Below, piece by piece: positions 54,931-63,915 of a DNA stretch of 64,000 nt. Within the stretch, counting starts at the first letter, position 1. Every line of letters starts with the position of its first letter. The notes beneath the pieces are model-generated. The model ran no database searches. It was not told the DNA's origin and was given only the letters and a program-made list of their open reading frames with translations. The translations under genes and the position numbers were made by a program. This stretch comes from JAURNZ01 sp036337715 (GTDB lineage: Bacteria; Pseudomonadota; Gammaproteobacteria; Comchoanobacterales; Comchoanobacteraceae), in contig JAYZDS010000004.1 of the NCBI GenBank assembly GCA_036337715.1, forward strand, positions 1-64,000, written 5' to 3'.

Positions 54931-55531
54931 CAGTTAATTCTGAATAGACTTCTTGTTCAGATAAGGAAGCTTGAAAGCTATCTCTTGCAAATACATTATC
55001 AGCATAAGCTTGAAGCAATTTTGAATATTGTGAAAAGTTTACACCCATTTGTTGAAGACGCCATAAGATGGGTGCTACAGCACAATCAACTAAAGAAAAC
55101 TCACTGCTTAAAAAGAATGTATTATCTTCTAATAAGGGGGTTAATTGTAAAATCTGATTCATCAATTCATTGAGTTTTTCATCACTTTCTTCTTCAAGTA
55201 ATGCTTCCATTAATGGGAACCATGTTTGTTCGATTTTACCAATCAATAGCCGAGATTTTGCCCTTGCTACAGGATATACTGGTAACAAAGGAGGATGAGG
55301 GAATCGCTCATCGAGGTACTCAGTCATAACTGATGCTATATCTAACACCAAGTCTCGATCTATAAGTAAAGGTAATTTACCATCAGGGCTTATTTCAAGA
55401 AGACTGGCGTCTACATTGTTTTCGTTAACTTGAATGATATCAGCAGTAATTGCCTTCTCAGCCAAAGTGATGTGTAAGCGTTGACTATAAATGTCATTAC
55501 CTACATAAAGTGTCATTGAATTTCTTTTCAT
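54920..55531 (-). CDS. sspA: Stringent starvation protein A
   Basis: A 203-residue GST-fold protein that binds RNA polymerase in starved cells. The thioredoxin-like start is SMTLYVGNDIYSQRLHITLA, with DGKLPLLIDRDLVL in the position of the cis-Pro loop. There is no catalytic Cys or Ser, as usual for SspA. The start is close to the rpsI stop (two bases), so it is cotranscribed with rpsI-rplM, the standard gammaproteobacterial order. Confidence 0.92.
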   Translation of the reverse strand: MKRNSMTLYVGNDIYSQRLHITLAEKAITADIIQVNENNVDASLLEISPDGKLPLLIDRDLVLDIASVMTEYLDERFPHPPLLPVYPVARAKSRLLIGKIEQTWFPLMEALLEEESDEKLNELMNQILQLTPLLEDNTFFLSSEFSLVDCAVAPILWRLQQMGVNFSQYSKLLQAYADNVFARDSFQASLSEQEVYSELTDDI

Positions 55532-55533
55532 AA

Positions 55534-56031
55534 TTATCGTTTTGAGTATTGTGGCTTCTTACGAGCCTTGACATAACCAACACGCTTTCTTAAGACCGCA
55601 CGAGGGTCACGCGTTAAATAGCCTTTTTTTCTTAATTTTTGGCGCCATGTGAGAGTGGCTTCAACTTCAGCTTCTTCACTGCTTTCCTCACTAACTGCCT
55701 TATCATTACTTGTAACAGCTCTATTTAAAACAGTTTTTTCGTAAATGTCTAAGCATTTTGATATACCTAATCTAACTGCATCGGCTTGACCAGTGACACC
55801 GCCACCTTTAACAAAACAAATACAATCAAAGTTACTTTCTTGCTCTAACAACTTAAATGGATCCATGACTGCATCAAACCATAATGTCTGCTCACCAAAA
55901 TAGTCTTGGGCAGTTTTACCATTAACAATGATGTTACCCTTACCTTTTTGCATATAAACTCTAGAAGTAGCCTCTTTTCGGCCACCAGTTGCATATATTG
56001 CGTCTTTAGATACTTTAAGCTTTGTTTTCAT
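55534..56031 (-). CDS. rpsI: 30S ribosomal protein S9 with an acidic insertion
   Basis: A 165-residue S9 (about 130 in E. coli). The core is normal: IYATGGRKEATSRVYM, VNGKTAQDYFG, CFVKGGGVTGQADAVRLG, and the C-terminal tail TRDPRAVLRKRVGYVKARKK then PQYSKR, which reaches the P-site tRNA. About 28 extra residues, rich in Ser and Glu (SNDKAVSEESSEEAEVEATL), are inserted between the last helix and GYLTRD. The ATG ending at 56031 is chosen (GGGA site); another lies at 56043. It overlaps the rplM 3' end by 17 bases. Confidence 0.93.
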   Translation of the reverse strand: MKTKLKVSKDAIYATGGRKEATSRVYMQKGKGNIIVNGKTAQDYFGEQTLWFDAVMDPFKLLEQESNFDCICFVKGGGVTGQADAVRLGISKCLDIYEKTVLNRAVTSNDKAVSEESSEEAEVEATLTWRQKLRKKGYLTRDPRAVLRKRVGYVKARKKPQYSKR

Positions 56032-56440
56032 TCGTATTCCCATCTACTTGTGCTGTGTGAGGATGATCAGATCCATTATACAGTCTTAATCGCTTTAACA
56101 TTACAGACCCAAGAGGACCTTTTGGTAGCATTCTTTTTACTGCTAACATGAATACTCTGGTTGGGTGCTTTTCTTGCATTTTTGCATGTGTTATGGACTT
56201 AATCCCACCAGGATATCCAGTATGCCAATCATATCGCTTGTCTTTTGAGGTACAAACTATCTTTGAACAATTTGTAATAACAACAGCATCACCATTAGCG
56301 AGATACTTACTGAACTCTGGTTTATGCTTTCCTTGTAAGATTATAGCAACCTGTGTTGCAAGACGACCTAAGCGCTTACCATCACCATCAAAGTGATGCC
56401 ACTGCAAGTTTGGTTGTGGTTTGGTTTCAATTGTTTTCAT
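56015..56440 (-). CDS. rplM: 50S ribosomal protein L13
   Basis: A 141-residue L13, a primary binder of 23S rRNA. Diagnostic segments are GKRLGRLATQVAIILQGKHK, HTGYPGGIKSITHAKMQEKH and VKRMLPKGPLGSVMLKRLRL then YNGSDHPH. It is the first gene of the rplM-rpsI-sspA-sspB transcript. A TATAAT just before its ATG would imply an almost leaderless message if it is the -10, but the spacing to any -35 is poor. Confidence 0.95.
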   Translation of the reverse strand: MKTIETKPQPNLQWHHFDGDGKRLGRLATQVAIILQGKHKPEFSKYLANGDAVVITNCSKIVCTSKDKRYDWHTGYPGGIKSITHAKMQEKHPTRVFMLAVKRMLPKGPLGSVMLKRLRLYNGSDHPHTAQVDGNTNENKA

Positions 56441-56510
56441 AACATTATATGCTATATGATTCGGTTAAAAATAGCAAGAATTAATTTAATATTTCCTTAA
56501 GATTTCATGA

Positions 56511-57494
56511 TTATAGTTTCTTCACATGCTCTAAATTAACTTTCTCTCTATTAAGATTAAATAAGTCGCTGTGATTGTGTTTAGCATCTCTATTAAACAA
56601 AGTACCCGCCTTACCAATGATCTTATCTCTTAAGGCTTTGTTATCTCCCTCTAAAGCAAGAAATGAGTCAGGCTCGGACTTAAGAAAAGCATCCGCTACT
56701 TCTTTCGCCTGCTCTTGAATGTCTAGATCATTGAGCACCTGTTTTTTATCAGCATCACCTAATTCAAAAGCTTCTAACGCTAAACGCTTAATGTCTTCCT
56801 CTATAGAACTAATGTTACGATCAACCTCCTGAACTTCAGGTTTCTCACGAGACTGAGGGGGTGTCGCATTAAAAAAAACACTTATAAAATAACCCACTGG
56901 ATGAAGAAGCCAGCTAAAAGAGAGGCAAATAATACTTATGATCAATGAAAGACTGTGTCGAATAAAATCAGCAAGTAAAATCAACGGCACACTCATGATG
57001 TCTAAAACAAGCCTAATGATCCAAGATAGAAAGAAATCACCTGTCCATTCATTTGGCTGAATGAGCCGATCATATATCTTATTCATCGCTATGTCATAGA
57101 TCAATGACACGACGAGTGCAAAAACAGTTACACTATCGATAAATAAATGTCTAAGATATTTTGTCAGATATCTACCAAAGCTGGTAAAAAAACCATATTT
57201 AGTTTTATAAACCGCAGTTAAAACATTATCCGCAAGGTTAGTGATCGGTTTGGTGATGCCATAAATTCTTTCACCAACCCTATTCATTGCAAAAAAGTTT
57301 TTTAAATACATTTGCTTATAACGAACAAGTGTTGCTTTATTTTCATCCTGATAATATTCAGTACTTAATAAAAACACACAACTCGTAGACAATACTGACT
57401 CGCCATTATTTGCAAAGAGCTTTCTTTCGTTGAGGAAGCTAGAAAAAGCTTTGTTATCCCAACTGATAAATAATTCAGGCCATTCTGCAGACAT
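56511..57494 (-). CDS. Unknown protein: membrane module plus charged tail (family member 1)
   Basis: A 327-residue protein. After a hydrophilic start come membrane-type segments around residues 95-215 (FIDSVTVFALVVSLIYDIAM; RLVLDIMSVPLILLADFI; LIISIICLSFSWLLHPVGYF). A charged helical tail of about 110 residues follows, rich in Asp, Glu and Lys. The hydrophobic module resembles that of the gene at 59105: compare LDIMSVPLIL/SWLLHP here with ADIISMSLVL/GWLLKP there. Its ATG shares a base with the upstream gene's stop (TAATG), so translation is coupled. Function unknown; a host-membrane effector or an inner-membrane scaffold are both possible. Confidence 0.6.
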   Translation of the reverse strand: MSAEWPELFISWDNKAFSSFLNERKLFANNGESVLSTSCVFLLSTEYYQDENKATLVRYKQMYLKNFFAMNRVGERIYGITKPITNLADNVLTAVYKTKYGFFTSFGRYLTKYLRHLFIDSVTVFALVVSLIYDIAMNKIYDRLIQPNEWTGDFFLSWIIRLVLDIMSVPLILLADFIRHSLSLIISIICLSFSWLLHPVGYFISVFFNATPPQSREKPEVQEVDRNISSIEEDIKRLALEAFELGDADKKQVLNDLDIQEQAKEVADAFLKSEPDSFLALEGDNKALRDKIIGKAGTLFNRDAKHNHSDLFNLNREKVNLEHVKKL

Positions 57495-58972
57495 TATGGA
57501 TTATTTCTCATAGGATTTTTCGGTTTTTTTGTTAGCTCATCATCGGTTGAGGCTTCGGTATCGGCATCTGACTCAACATCTTTCAATTTTTTGTCTTGAT
57601 TGTCATCTGACTTAACATCTTTCCATTCAGCTCGTTCAAAAAGTAAGCGAGGTTTCAATTGACCATCATCTGTTGATTCCGCATTAACCGCATCAACCGC
57701 ATCAACCGGCTGACTATCTTCAATTAAAACTTTTGGCGTGCCATGAATAGCTTCACCATCAGGATCGATAAGAGAAATACTCTGCGGGTTTTCTGCTCCA
57801 GGATCACTACCTTTTGCTTCAATATCATCTAAACTTTCCTGAGGAATAACACTATCAAAGGTCTTATCAGAAGAAAAAGAACTTGCCCTAGAACGAGGTT
57901 GATTTGGTTTATTGCCAGGAGCCTCTGGTTCTAGTGGTAGACCTTGTGGGCTATCATGGTTGGACAGATCAAGGCTTTGTAAAGTAATATTTGAAGTAAA
58001 ATTAGTCAACACTAGCTTTAACCCAGCTTCATCTTCAACATTTTGTATGTCTTTAAGTAATTTACTATATTTCTGATTTTGTTCAGACTTTAAATTCTTG
58101 ATATCTTTTTTTAATGTATCTAAGTAGTTCTTATCAATCTTACTATCAAATGTTTCAGTAATTTTTACTTCATTATTGACGGCATAATAGACATCCTCTT
58201 TAAATATAGTATTTAAATCTTGATTTAATTTCTTCACATTCTTATAAACATGCATATCAGCTTGTGGTGAATCACCATTAAGTTTTTTTGATTTTATTGG
58301 TTCAGAAATCGGGGTAGCTGGGGGAACTGGAGGAACTAGATCGTATGAAAGATCCTTTAAATCAGGAACTAATTCGTTATGGTTTGGAAAATCTATAATT
58401 GAGTTTAAAAACATAGATAAGCCTATGGTTACTGGACTAATCAATACAAAAAGCGCACCAAAAACAATATCTGAAACATAACCAGCCAACTCAAATGGTA
58501 AAAATAACACCCAAGACAAACAATTTACTATAGCACCAAACCAAGATTGACCTTTAACTAATGGCAGTTTCCAAAATGAATCGCTCATAAAGCTTCCGCT
58601 TATAAGCCTTACAAATAATTCTATAAAATTATGATAAAATACATATAATGTTAATGAAACAATTGGGTATACGAGCATATCATAAAAATAAACCATTAAA
58701 TTACCGAAATAATTATATGAAATATCTGCGAAGAATGTAATTATGTCCCAAGAAAAATTAAAACTTTCCGCGTATTTAGAAGGTTGATACAAGGTATTAT
58801 GAACATCGCTTAAAATGACATTGAATGGTCGAAATACATTTAAAAAACTTGAATACAAATAAGAGGCCTTAAAACTAGGATCACGATCTGCTATAGGCTT
58901 ATCTTCTGAATTTTGTATGCGCTCAGGTATAGATAAAATATTCTTCATTTTGTATTCGTAATCTTTGTACAT
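57494..58972 (-). CDS. Unknown protein: membrane module plus acidic tail (family member 2)
   Basis: A 492-residue protein. Residues about 40-230 hold at least five hydrophobic segments (LMVYFYDMLVYPIVSLTLYV; WFGAIVNCLSWVLFLPFELA; VFGALFVLISPVTIGLSMFL). The long tail is proline-, Asp- and Ser-rich with a helical part (FDSKIDKNYLDTLKKDIKNL) and a repeated VDAVDAVNAES stretch from a nine-base repeat. AGGAGA precedes the ATG. It shares the layout of the genes at 56511 and 59105. The tail ends DDELTKKPKNPMRNNP. Function unknown. Confidence 0.6.
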   Translation of the reverse strand: MYKDYEYKMKNILSIPERIQNSEDKPIADRDPSFKASYLYSSFLNVFRPFNVILSDVHNTLYQPSKYAESFNFSWDIITFFADISYNYFGNLMVYFYDMLVYPIVSLTLYVFYHNFIELFVRLISGSFMSDSFWKLPLVKGQSWFGAIVNCLSWVLFLPFELAGYVSDIVFGALFVLISPVTIGLSMFLNSIIDFPNHNELVPDLKDLSYDLVPPVPPATPISEPIKSKKLNGDSPQADMHVYKNVKKLNQDLNTIFKEDVYYAVNNEVKITETFDSKIDKNYLDTLKKDIKNLKSEQNQKYSKLLKDIQNVEDEAGLKLVLTNFTSNITLQSLDLSNHDSPQGLPLEPEAPGNKPNQPRSRASSFSSDKTFDSVIPQESLDDIEAKGSDPGAENPQSISLIDPDGEAIHGTPKVLIEDSQPVDAVDAVNAESTDDGQLKPRLLFERAEWKDVKSDDNQDKKLKDVESDADTEASTDDELTKKPKNPMRNNP

Positions 58973-59022
58973 TATAATCTCCTAACTACTCGTTTAATAA
59001 TAACAATAAATATTTATAAGTC

Positions 59023-59052
59023 AAAAAAAAGAGGCCTTTCGGCCTCTTTTTA
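59023..59052 (-). terminator. Strong terminator after the 533-residue gene
   Basis: On the minus strand AAAAAGAGGCC, a GAAA tetraloop and GGCCTCTTTT form a near-perfect ten-base stem followed by T residues. It ends the message of the 59105-60697 gene before the next gene starts at 58972. Confidence 0.9.
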
Positions 59053-59104
59053 CACTAATAGAATAGTTTATGATTTAATTCATAAAGTTAAAAAACTATT
59101 TGAA

Positions 59105-60697
59105 TTAAGCAGTTGCAGTTGGCGCTTCAACATCAGTTTTAACTGAATTTTCTGCAGTAGCATCAACTGATTTATCTGCAGTAGCATCAACTGATTCTTC
59201 TGCAGGCTTGAACAATCTGAAATTGTTTCGCAAGTAACCTGCAAATTTTGTATCATGCTTATTTAGAACGATATCAACTACAGTTTTGTTAGTTGTAACA
59301 ACTTCCTTCTCCTTCGTAGCATCCTTTTCATCAGCTTTATCAGCGTCTTTAGCGTCTTTAGCGTCTTTAGCGTCTTTAGCGTCTTCAGCTTCAGACTCTT
59401 CAGCTACTTCCTCAACTTTAGGCTCAATCATAGCTTTCAACTCTTCATATCTTTCTATCTGCTCTTTAGCAACTCCATCCTTGAATTCAACTACTTTATC
59501 TGCATCAGCTTCTTCAGCCTCTTCACCTTCTTTAGCTTCAGGAGCTATAACTATTTCAGCTGTCAACGCTTCTAATTCAGCTTTAGCTTTTTCAAGTTTT
59601 TCCGCTTCTTCTTTAGCTTTAGTGTCTCTTTCCTCAACTTGCTTATTTAGTTCAGCTAGACCAGCATCTAGAGCTTTCATCTCTTCAGAAAGCTTGTTGA
59701 ATGCTTCAACCTTAGCTTTATTTTCATCGGAAGCATCTTCAGCTAAATCCTTCACAGCAGCTTTTTCTTGATCAAAAAGTTCAGCCTCAACCAACGCACC
59801 TTTACTGCTATCAATTTCTTCTTGTTTAGCTTTGATTTCAGCTTGTTTAGCTGCAACTTGCTCATCTAGAGTTGGCTCTTTAACTTCAGGAGCTGGCTCT
59901 TCTTCAACTTCAACTTCAACAGGCACTTCTTCTTTAACTTCAGCTCTTAAGTTCTTAATCTCTGAACGCTCGACTAACCAAGTCTCAATATTAGCTTTAG
60001 CGATTGCCTCAGCAGACTCAATGGCTTTTTCGGAATCAAATTCGACTTGCTCTTGATCTTTACCAATATAGTAATTAAGAACAGCAGAAAGAGGCTTAAG
60101 TAACCAACCACTTGCAAACTTGATTATATCGATACCTAATGTAAGGGCAAAGTTTACTACAGATGATGTTAATACTAAACTCATTGAGATGATGTCAGCG
60201 AATAACTTTAATACACCGTAGAAAGCGTTTGACACGGTCCATGCTTTACGCATTGGTCTTCTAAATGTTGAACCAAGGTAAGCAGCGGCATAGAAAAAGA
60301 TTGAAACAGTGTTAACTAATGAAATACAAATGTTTGTTACAACGTTTTTGTAGAAAGTACCTGTATCAGTTACAAATCTTTTGTAGCCTTCTAATTTACC
60401 ATCGTGTGTTTTTGCTCTTAATGAAATTAAGTCAGAAAACAAGCCTGAAACAGGATCAACTGTTTCAAATGCTCTGTCTTTAACAGAATTCCAACCAAAA
60501 AATGCTGTGTTACCTGTTGCTGTTACAGGCACAAAATCTTTACCTTTTTGGAGGACAAGATCAACTTCAGCGCCCTCTTTATTCTTAGCAACATCTAAAT
60601 CTACGTCTAATAATTTTCCGTATAATGATTTCAAGTAGTTATTAGCCCAGTTATCGGTCTGTCCAACTACTAGTCTAGGAAAAGCATAAGCTGTCAT
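59105..60697 (-). CDS. Unknown protein: membrane module plus Ala/Glu/Lys coiled coil (family member 3)
   Basis: A roughly 530-residue protein. Residues about 110-220 form the membrane module (ICISLVNTVSIFFYAAAYLG; LKLFADIISMSLVLTSSVVN; FALTLGIDIIKFASGWLLKP). About 300 residues of acidic Ala/Glu/Lys coiled coil follow (KAKEEAEKLEKAKAELEALT), with (AKD)n and SVDATA repeats. It ends with KHDTKFAGYLRNNFRLFKPA and an acidic tail. The GTG at 60706 opens the frame, but ATG ending at 60697 has GAGG eight bases upstream. A strong promoter, ribosome site and terminator suggest high expression. Codon use is Ala/GCT-rich compared with its neighbours. No known family; a structural or surface role, or a secreted effector, is possible. 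Confidence 0.65.
   Translation of the reverse strand: MTAYAFPRLVVGQTDNWANNYLKSLYGKLLDVDLDVAKNKEGAEVDLVLQKGKDFVPVTATGNTAFFGWNSVKDRAFETVDPVSGLFSDLISLRAKTHDGKLEGYKRFVTDTGTFYKNVVTNICISLVNTVSIFFYAAAYLGSTFRRPMRKAWTVSNAFYGVLKLFADIISMSLVLTSSVVNFALTLGIDIIKFASGWLLKPLSAVLNYYIGKDQEQVEFDSEKAIESAEAIAKANIETWLVERSEIKNLRAEVKEEVPVEVEVEEEPAPEVKEPTLDEQVAAKQAEIKAKQEEIDSSKGALVEAELFDQEKAAVKDLAEDASDENKAKVEAFNKLSEEMKALDAGLAELNKQVEERDTKAKEEAEKLEKAKAELEALTAEIVIAPEAKEGEEAEEADADKVVEFKDGVAKEQIERYEELKAMIEPKVEEVAEESEAEDAKDAKDAKDAKDADKADEKDATKEKEVVTTNKTVVDIVLNKHDTKFAGYLRNNFRLFKPAEESVDATADKSVDATAENSVKTDVEAPTATA
59151..59198 (-). repeat. 24-base tandem repeat in the 533-residue gene
   Basis: Two 24-base units at 59151-59174 and 59175-59198, differing only in their last bases, encode SVDATA(D/E)K-type octapeptides near the C-terminus. 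A partial third unit follows at 59199. Confidence 0.85.
59342..59386 (-). repeat. Nine-base tandem repeat in the 533-residue gene
   Basis: Four perfect agcgtcttt units (59342-59377) and a fifth with one change encode (AKD)n on the minus strand. In-frame length change by slippage would alter the coiled-coil tail without breaking the frame. Confidence 0.9.
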
Positions 60698-60741
60698 AAT
60701 TTTCACCTCTATTAATGTGTAATTTAAAAATCAATATTGTG

Positions 60742-60770
60742 ATTCTAACTTCATATTTTTAGAAATGCAA
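60742..60770 (-). promoter_or_regulatory. Sigma70-type promoter of the 533-residue gene
   Basis: On the minus strand TTGCAT, a 17-base spacer and TAGAAT match the consensus boxes well. It lies about 45 bases upstream of the ATG ending at 60697. Confidence 0.5.
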
Positions 60771-60824
60771 GGACTATGACATAATTAATTTATTCAATAT
60801 TTATTGAGCTTGTTATTTCAAAGG

Positions 60825-61580
60825 TCAAGGGCTAGGTGAAGGTGAAATACCTTGATCAAGCGCCTCATTTATTTTTTCTTCGATTCTTTGAATTTGTTCA
60901 TTCGCACTGGAAGCACTTTCTTTTGGAATTTTTTCTGGTTGTGTAGTTTCTTTATTAGAAATATTAATTGCTGGTGTATTATTTTTTTTGTCATCTGCTT
61001 CAATGCTTATTTTCATACTTTCTTTTATCTTTTTAATGATGTCACTGCTTTTACCTGTATATTCATCATTACCGTTAAATTTGATTGATATGTTTACATC
61101 TTTATGAAACATCTTTTCACATTTCATCATTAAACAAAGCATATAGTGCAATTTATTTGGATTGTTTTCTTTAAAATGTAAAAATTCAATCAAAATACCT
61201 TCACCTTCCGATGGCTGATCATTGCCATTTACTTGTATTTGATCATAGACAGCTTGATTATTTAAAATGAGCTCATCAACAAGATCAACTAAACTTATAT
61301 ATTTAAAGTTACCATTTTTTGAATCTATTGAAACCGTAGAGCGATCTTCATTTTTCTGCTTTTTTTGTATTTTTTTACGATATGTTTTGAATTTATCATG
61401 ACTTTTTATTGTTAATCCAAAATCAAAAACTTTTGCCATTTTGTCAAATTCTTCCTTTTTATCCAACATTATTATGCCCGCCGCTATAGTCGGCACACCC
61501 ATTGTTTTGGCACTTTCTTCAATATTTCTTTTTAATTCCTCTTCTTTTTTTCTTAAATCCATTTCTGTTTTATTATTCAT
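60825..61580 (-). CDS. Unknown 251-residue hydrophilic protein
   Basis: A soluble, lysine- and glutamate-rich protein. The start is an amphipathic coiled coil (NNKTEMDLRKKEEELKRNIE), then a small mixed region (VPTIAAGIIMLDKKEEFDKM; LHYMLCLMMKCEKMFHKDVN) and a Ser/Pro-rich acidic end (ALDQGISPSPSP). The frame opens at 61625, but the ATG ending at 61580 follows AAGGAG with ideal spacing. It follows the 724-residue gene closely and is probably in its operon. Function unknown. Confidence 0.6.
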   Translation of the reverse strand: MNNKTEMDLRKKEEELKRNIEESAKTMGVPTIAAGIIMLDKKEEFDKMAKVFDFGLTIKSHDKFKTYRKKIQKKQKNEDRSTVSIDSKNGNFKYISLVDLVDELILNNQAVYDQIQVNGNDQPSEGEGILIEFLHFKENNPNKLHYMLCLMMKCEKMFHKDVNISIKFNGNDEYTGKSSDIIKKIKESMKISIEADDKKNNTPAINISNKETTQPEKIPKESASSANEQIQRIEEKINEALDQGISPSPSP

Positions 61581-61649
61581 TAGCGCTGCTCCTTTTTTTA
61601 AACTCTTTTTATTCAATCCTGGCATTGCTGCAGTTTATTTTTTTAACTT

Positions 61650-63824
61650 TTATTGATTTCTTATTTTTATTTGTTCATTATTTACATCAGTTCCTTCATT
61701 TCCTTTTTTTACTTTATTTTTATTATCTTCATTCAACGCTGTTTGACCTTCTTTAAAGTCCTTATTAAGTTTCATTGCTTCTTGTTGCAATTTTCCGTAC
61801 TCTTTGTATGCGTTCTTAAGCGTTTCGTTGTATTTCGCTTCTAACGTTTCATTTACATCTAGCCCACCCTTTTTATTTTTTTTCGCAACAAGCGCTGCCG
61901 GCTGCATATTAATACCATAAGAATCTTTAAATTCAAAGAATTTTCCATCACGATCCTTTTTACTCAATTTTTTACATACTTCTTCTTTTAATTTTTTAAG
62001 CTCATCTTGGTTTAACTTTTCTTTACTAGACTTACAATTAGCGCTATTTACATAGTCCAGTACTTTTAGTACATTTTCGATTTTAATGCTTTGCTCTCGT
62101 TTCTCAATGACGTTTTTTGTTTTTTTATCATCATTGTTTCCAATATAACCTTTTAACTGAAATAAATCTTCTTTGTCTGTTGGATAAGTTGGATATCCAA
62201 GCCAACCTTTTCTTGTTAAAATATCGTTATCTAGGACATTTCGGAAATCCTGTATTTGTATTAGTTCGTTAACCCCATCATTAGCATATACACCTGTTGT
62301 AGTAACAAAATCTAAAACCGGTTTTATATCTTCTTCATCTGTTTGGATATGAAATATTGGAAATTCTTTTTTATTGTCTAATTTAGATTCAAGCAAGCAC
62401 TTTGGTACGAAATTGAAATTGGCTTCCTGCATAAAAGCTTTGATGACATGTGAATCAATGCCATTGGGTTGTATTTCTTCAATGCCTTCTATTTTTTTTT
62501 GAAAAAGAGGGTCAAGTGCGTTAGTAAATGCTTCTTTAAAATTGCCATCTTCTTTAAATTGGTCGAACTTGTCATCGTTCATTAATTTATACATGATTTT
62601 TTCTTTTCTAAGTTCATTCCAATTGCGTTCAACCTTAGCCTTTGCCTCATTATTCTCAGCTTTACCTATTTCTGCAAGTAACGCTTTGCGGCTTTTAAGC
62701 GGTTGACCAGGATCATTAGCGCCAATTGTTACACCATCAGTGTTAACTAAAGCAGCAGCATCATCAACTTCTTTAATTGCTTCATATATAAGACTAAAAA
62801 AACCTTTTGCATCCATCGGCGATGAAAGATTCTCCAATTTATATATGGTATTGGTCATTCTATGATATGAAATGGCCACCTCTGCTGTCGCTAGTTGAAT
62901 AAATGCATCATCTGGATTCATAGGAGTTTCCAAGAATAGATATTGTTTTAGGTCAATGCCATCAACATTCAAGGCTCCTCTATTAACGCTTAATGTGGTG
63001 GGAATTGCATTATTATAAACATACTCATCATTCTTATCGTATTTAGCTAACGATATACCTTCATAAGTTTTTACGTCCGGTGGGTTGGCGCCCATGGCTG
63101 CAGCTGCTACAAGCATGCCTCTAGCTTGATGTATTTTGGAAGGCGAAAATCGTATTGTCAATCTTGACTCACGCCCCTCATCCTCGACGGCATAAGAAAA
63201 AAGTTGCCCGCATTCTTTTGTTGAAATGGTATGAAGGTATTGTTTACTAAATTTGTAAACAGATTGGTTGTTACCTGATTGTTCTTTTATATACCTTTTA
63301 ATGTCACCGGTTGTTTCTAAACTAGCAACTGTATTATTCTTGACGTGCGAACTTAAGCCATGTTTTTGACCTGTCCCTGCAAAAACTGCCTGACTTAAGA
63401 AATTCATTTGCCAACGGTTAATCAACTTTGATACTTCTTTGACCTCTTCATTGAAGGCTTGGGTAGCCCCAGTAGCTTTGGTATCGCCAGCAGCAGCTTC
63501 AGTATCAGCAGCAGCTTTGGCAGCCAATACTGCGTTAATATATTTCTGAGCATTACCTAACCTTTCCAATTGTTGTGCTTGAATTTTGCCACCATTTCCA
63601 AACATACTATCCTTATATAGGACTATAGTATTTGCTAAATTAAGTGGTTGAGTGTTATTTTTTAGCGGTTCTATTTCTTGTAGTGCTCTAGATTTAGTTT
63701 CATTGTTCTGCTCAGGTTCTTCTGGTTTATTTTCTTCAGGCTTAGAGGGAACAGGTCGCTCTATGGATGCGTTAGGCGATTCAACATCAGGGATATTTGA
63801 ATTATTTTTGTCATCTTCTACCAT
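61650..63824 (-). CDS. Unknown 724-residue protein
   Basis: A soluble, charged protein with no recognised family. The first 60 residues are Pro/Glu/Asn-rich and probably disordered (NIPDVESPNASIERPVPSKP). An Ala-rich helical stretch follows (INAVLAAKAAADTEAAAGDT). The core has varied segments (RGMLVAAAAMGANPPDVKTY; YLFLETPMNPDDAFIQLATA; FHIQTDEEDIKPVLDFVTTT). A lysine-rich helical end follows (YGKLQQEAMKLNKDFKEGQT). AAGGA precedes the ATG and an extended -10 lies 33 bases further up. It is the first gene of a probable two-gene operon with 60825. A translocated effector is one reading, unproven. Confidence 0.62.
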   Translation of the reverse strand: MVEDDKNNSNIPDVESPNASIERPVPSKPEENKPEEPEQNNETKSRALQEIEPLKNNTQPLNLANTIVLYKDSMFGNGGKIQAQQLERLGNAQKYINAVLAAKAAADTEAAAGDTKATGATQAFNEEVKEVSKLINRWQMNFLSQAVFAGTGQKHGLSSHVKNNTVASLETTGDIKRYIKEQSGNNQSVYKFSKQYLHTISTKECGQLFSYAVEDEGRESRLTIRFSPSKIHQARGMLVAAAAMGANPPDVKTYEGISLAKYDKNDEYVYNNAIPTTLSVNRGALNVDGIDLKQYLFLETPMNPDDAFIQLATAEVAISYHRMTNTIYKLENLSSPMDAKGFFSLIYEAIKEVDDAAALVNTDGVTIGANDPGQPLKSRKALLAEIGKAENNEAKAKVERNWNELRKEKIMYKLMNDDKFDQFKEDGNFKEAFTNALDPLFQKKIEGIEEIQPNGIDSHVIKAFMQEANFNFVPKCLLESKLDNKKEFPIFHIQTDEEDIKPVLDFVTTTGVYANDGVNELIQIQDFRNVLDNDILTRKGWLGYPTYPTDKEDLFQLKGYIGNNDDKKTKNVIEKREQSIKIENVLKVLDYVNSANCKSSKEKLNQDELKKLKEEVCKKLSKKDRDGKFFEFKDSYGINMQPAALVAKKNKKGGLDVNETLEAKYNETLKNAYKEYGKLQQEAMKLNKDFKEGQTALNEDNKNKVKKGNEGTDVNNEQIKIRNQ

Positions 63825-63856
63825 ATCTAATATTCCTTCTTATTATCCACAAGAAT

Positions 63857-63865
63857 ATTATAGCA
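63857..63865 (-). promoter_or_regulatory. Extended -10 promoter of the 724-residue gene
   Basis: On the minus strand TGCTATAAT, identical to the element before the two small membrane genes at 31.4 and 31.7 kb. It is embedded in a 12-base palindrome TAGCATATGCTA (63861-63872) that could bind a regulator. Confidence 0.5.
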
Positions 63866-63915
63866 TATGCTAGGCAGACAGGTGTTTTATTGTTAAATAT
63901 ATTGAATTATTTCAA

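Noticed and set aside
56441..56510. Terminator between the 56511 gene and rplM
   Set aside because: No stem with a T run is present; the gap is plain AT-rich sequence that must hold the rplM promoter.
59286..59771. 161-residue Ser/Ala-rich frame on the plus strand
   Set aside because: It is the complement of the repetitive Ala/Glu/Lys gene; low-complexity Ala codons read backwards give Ser. The minus gene has promoter, ribosome site and terminator.
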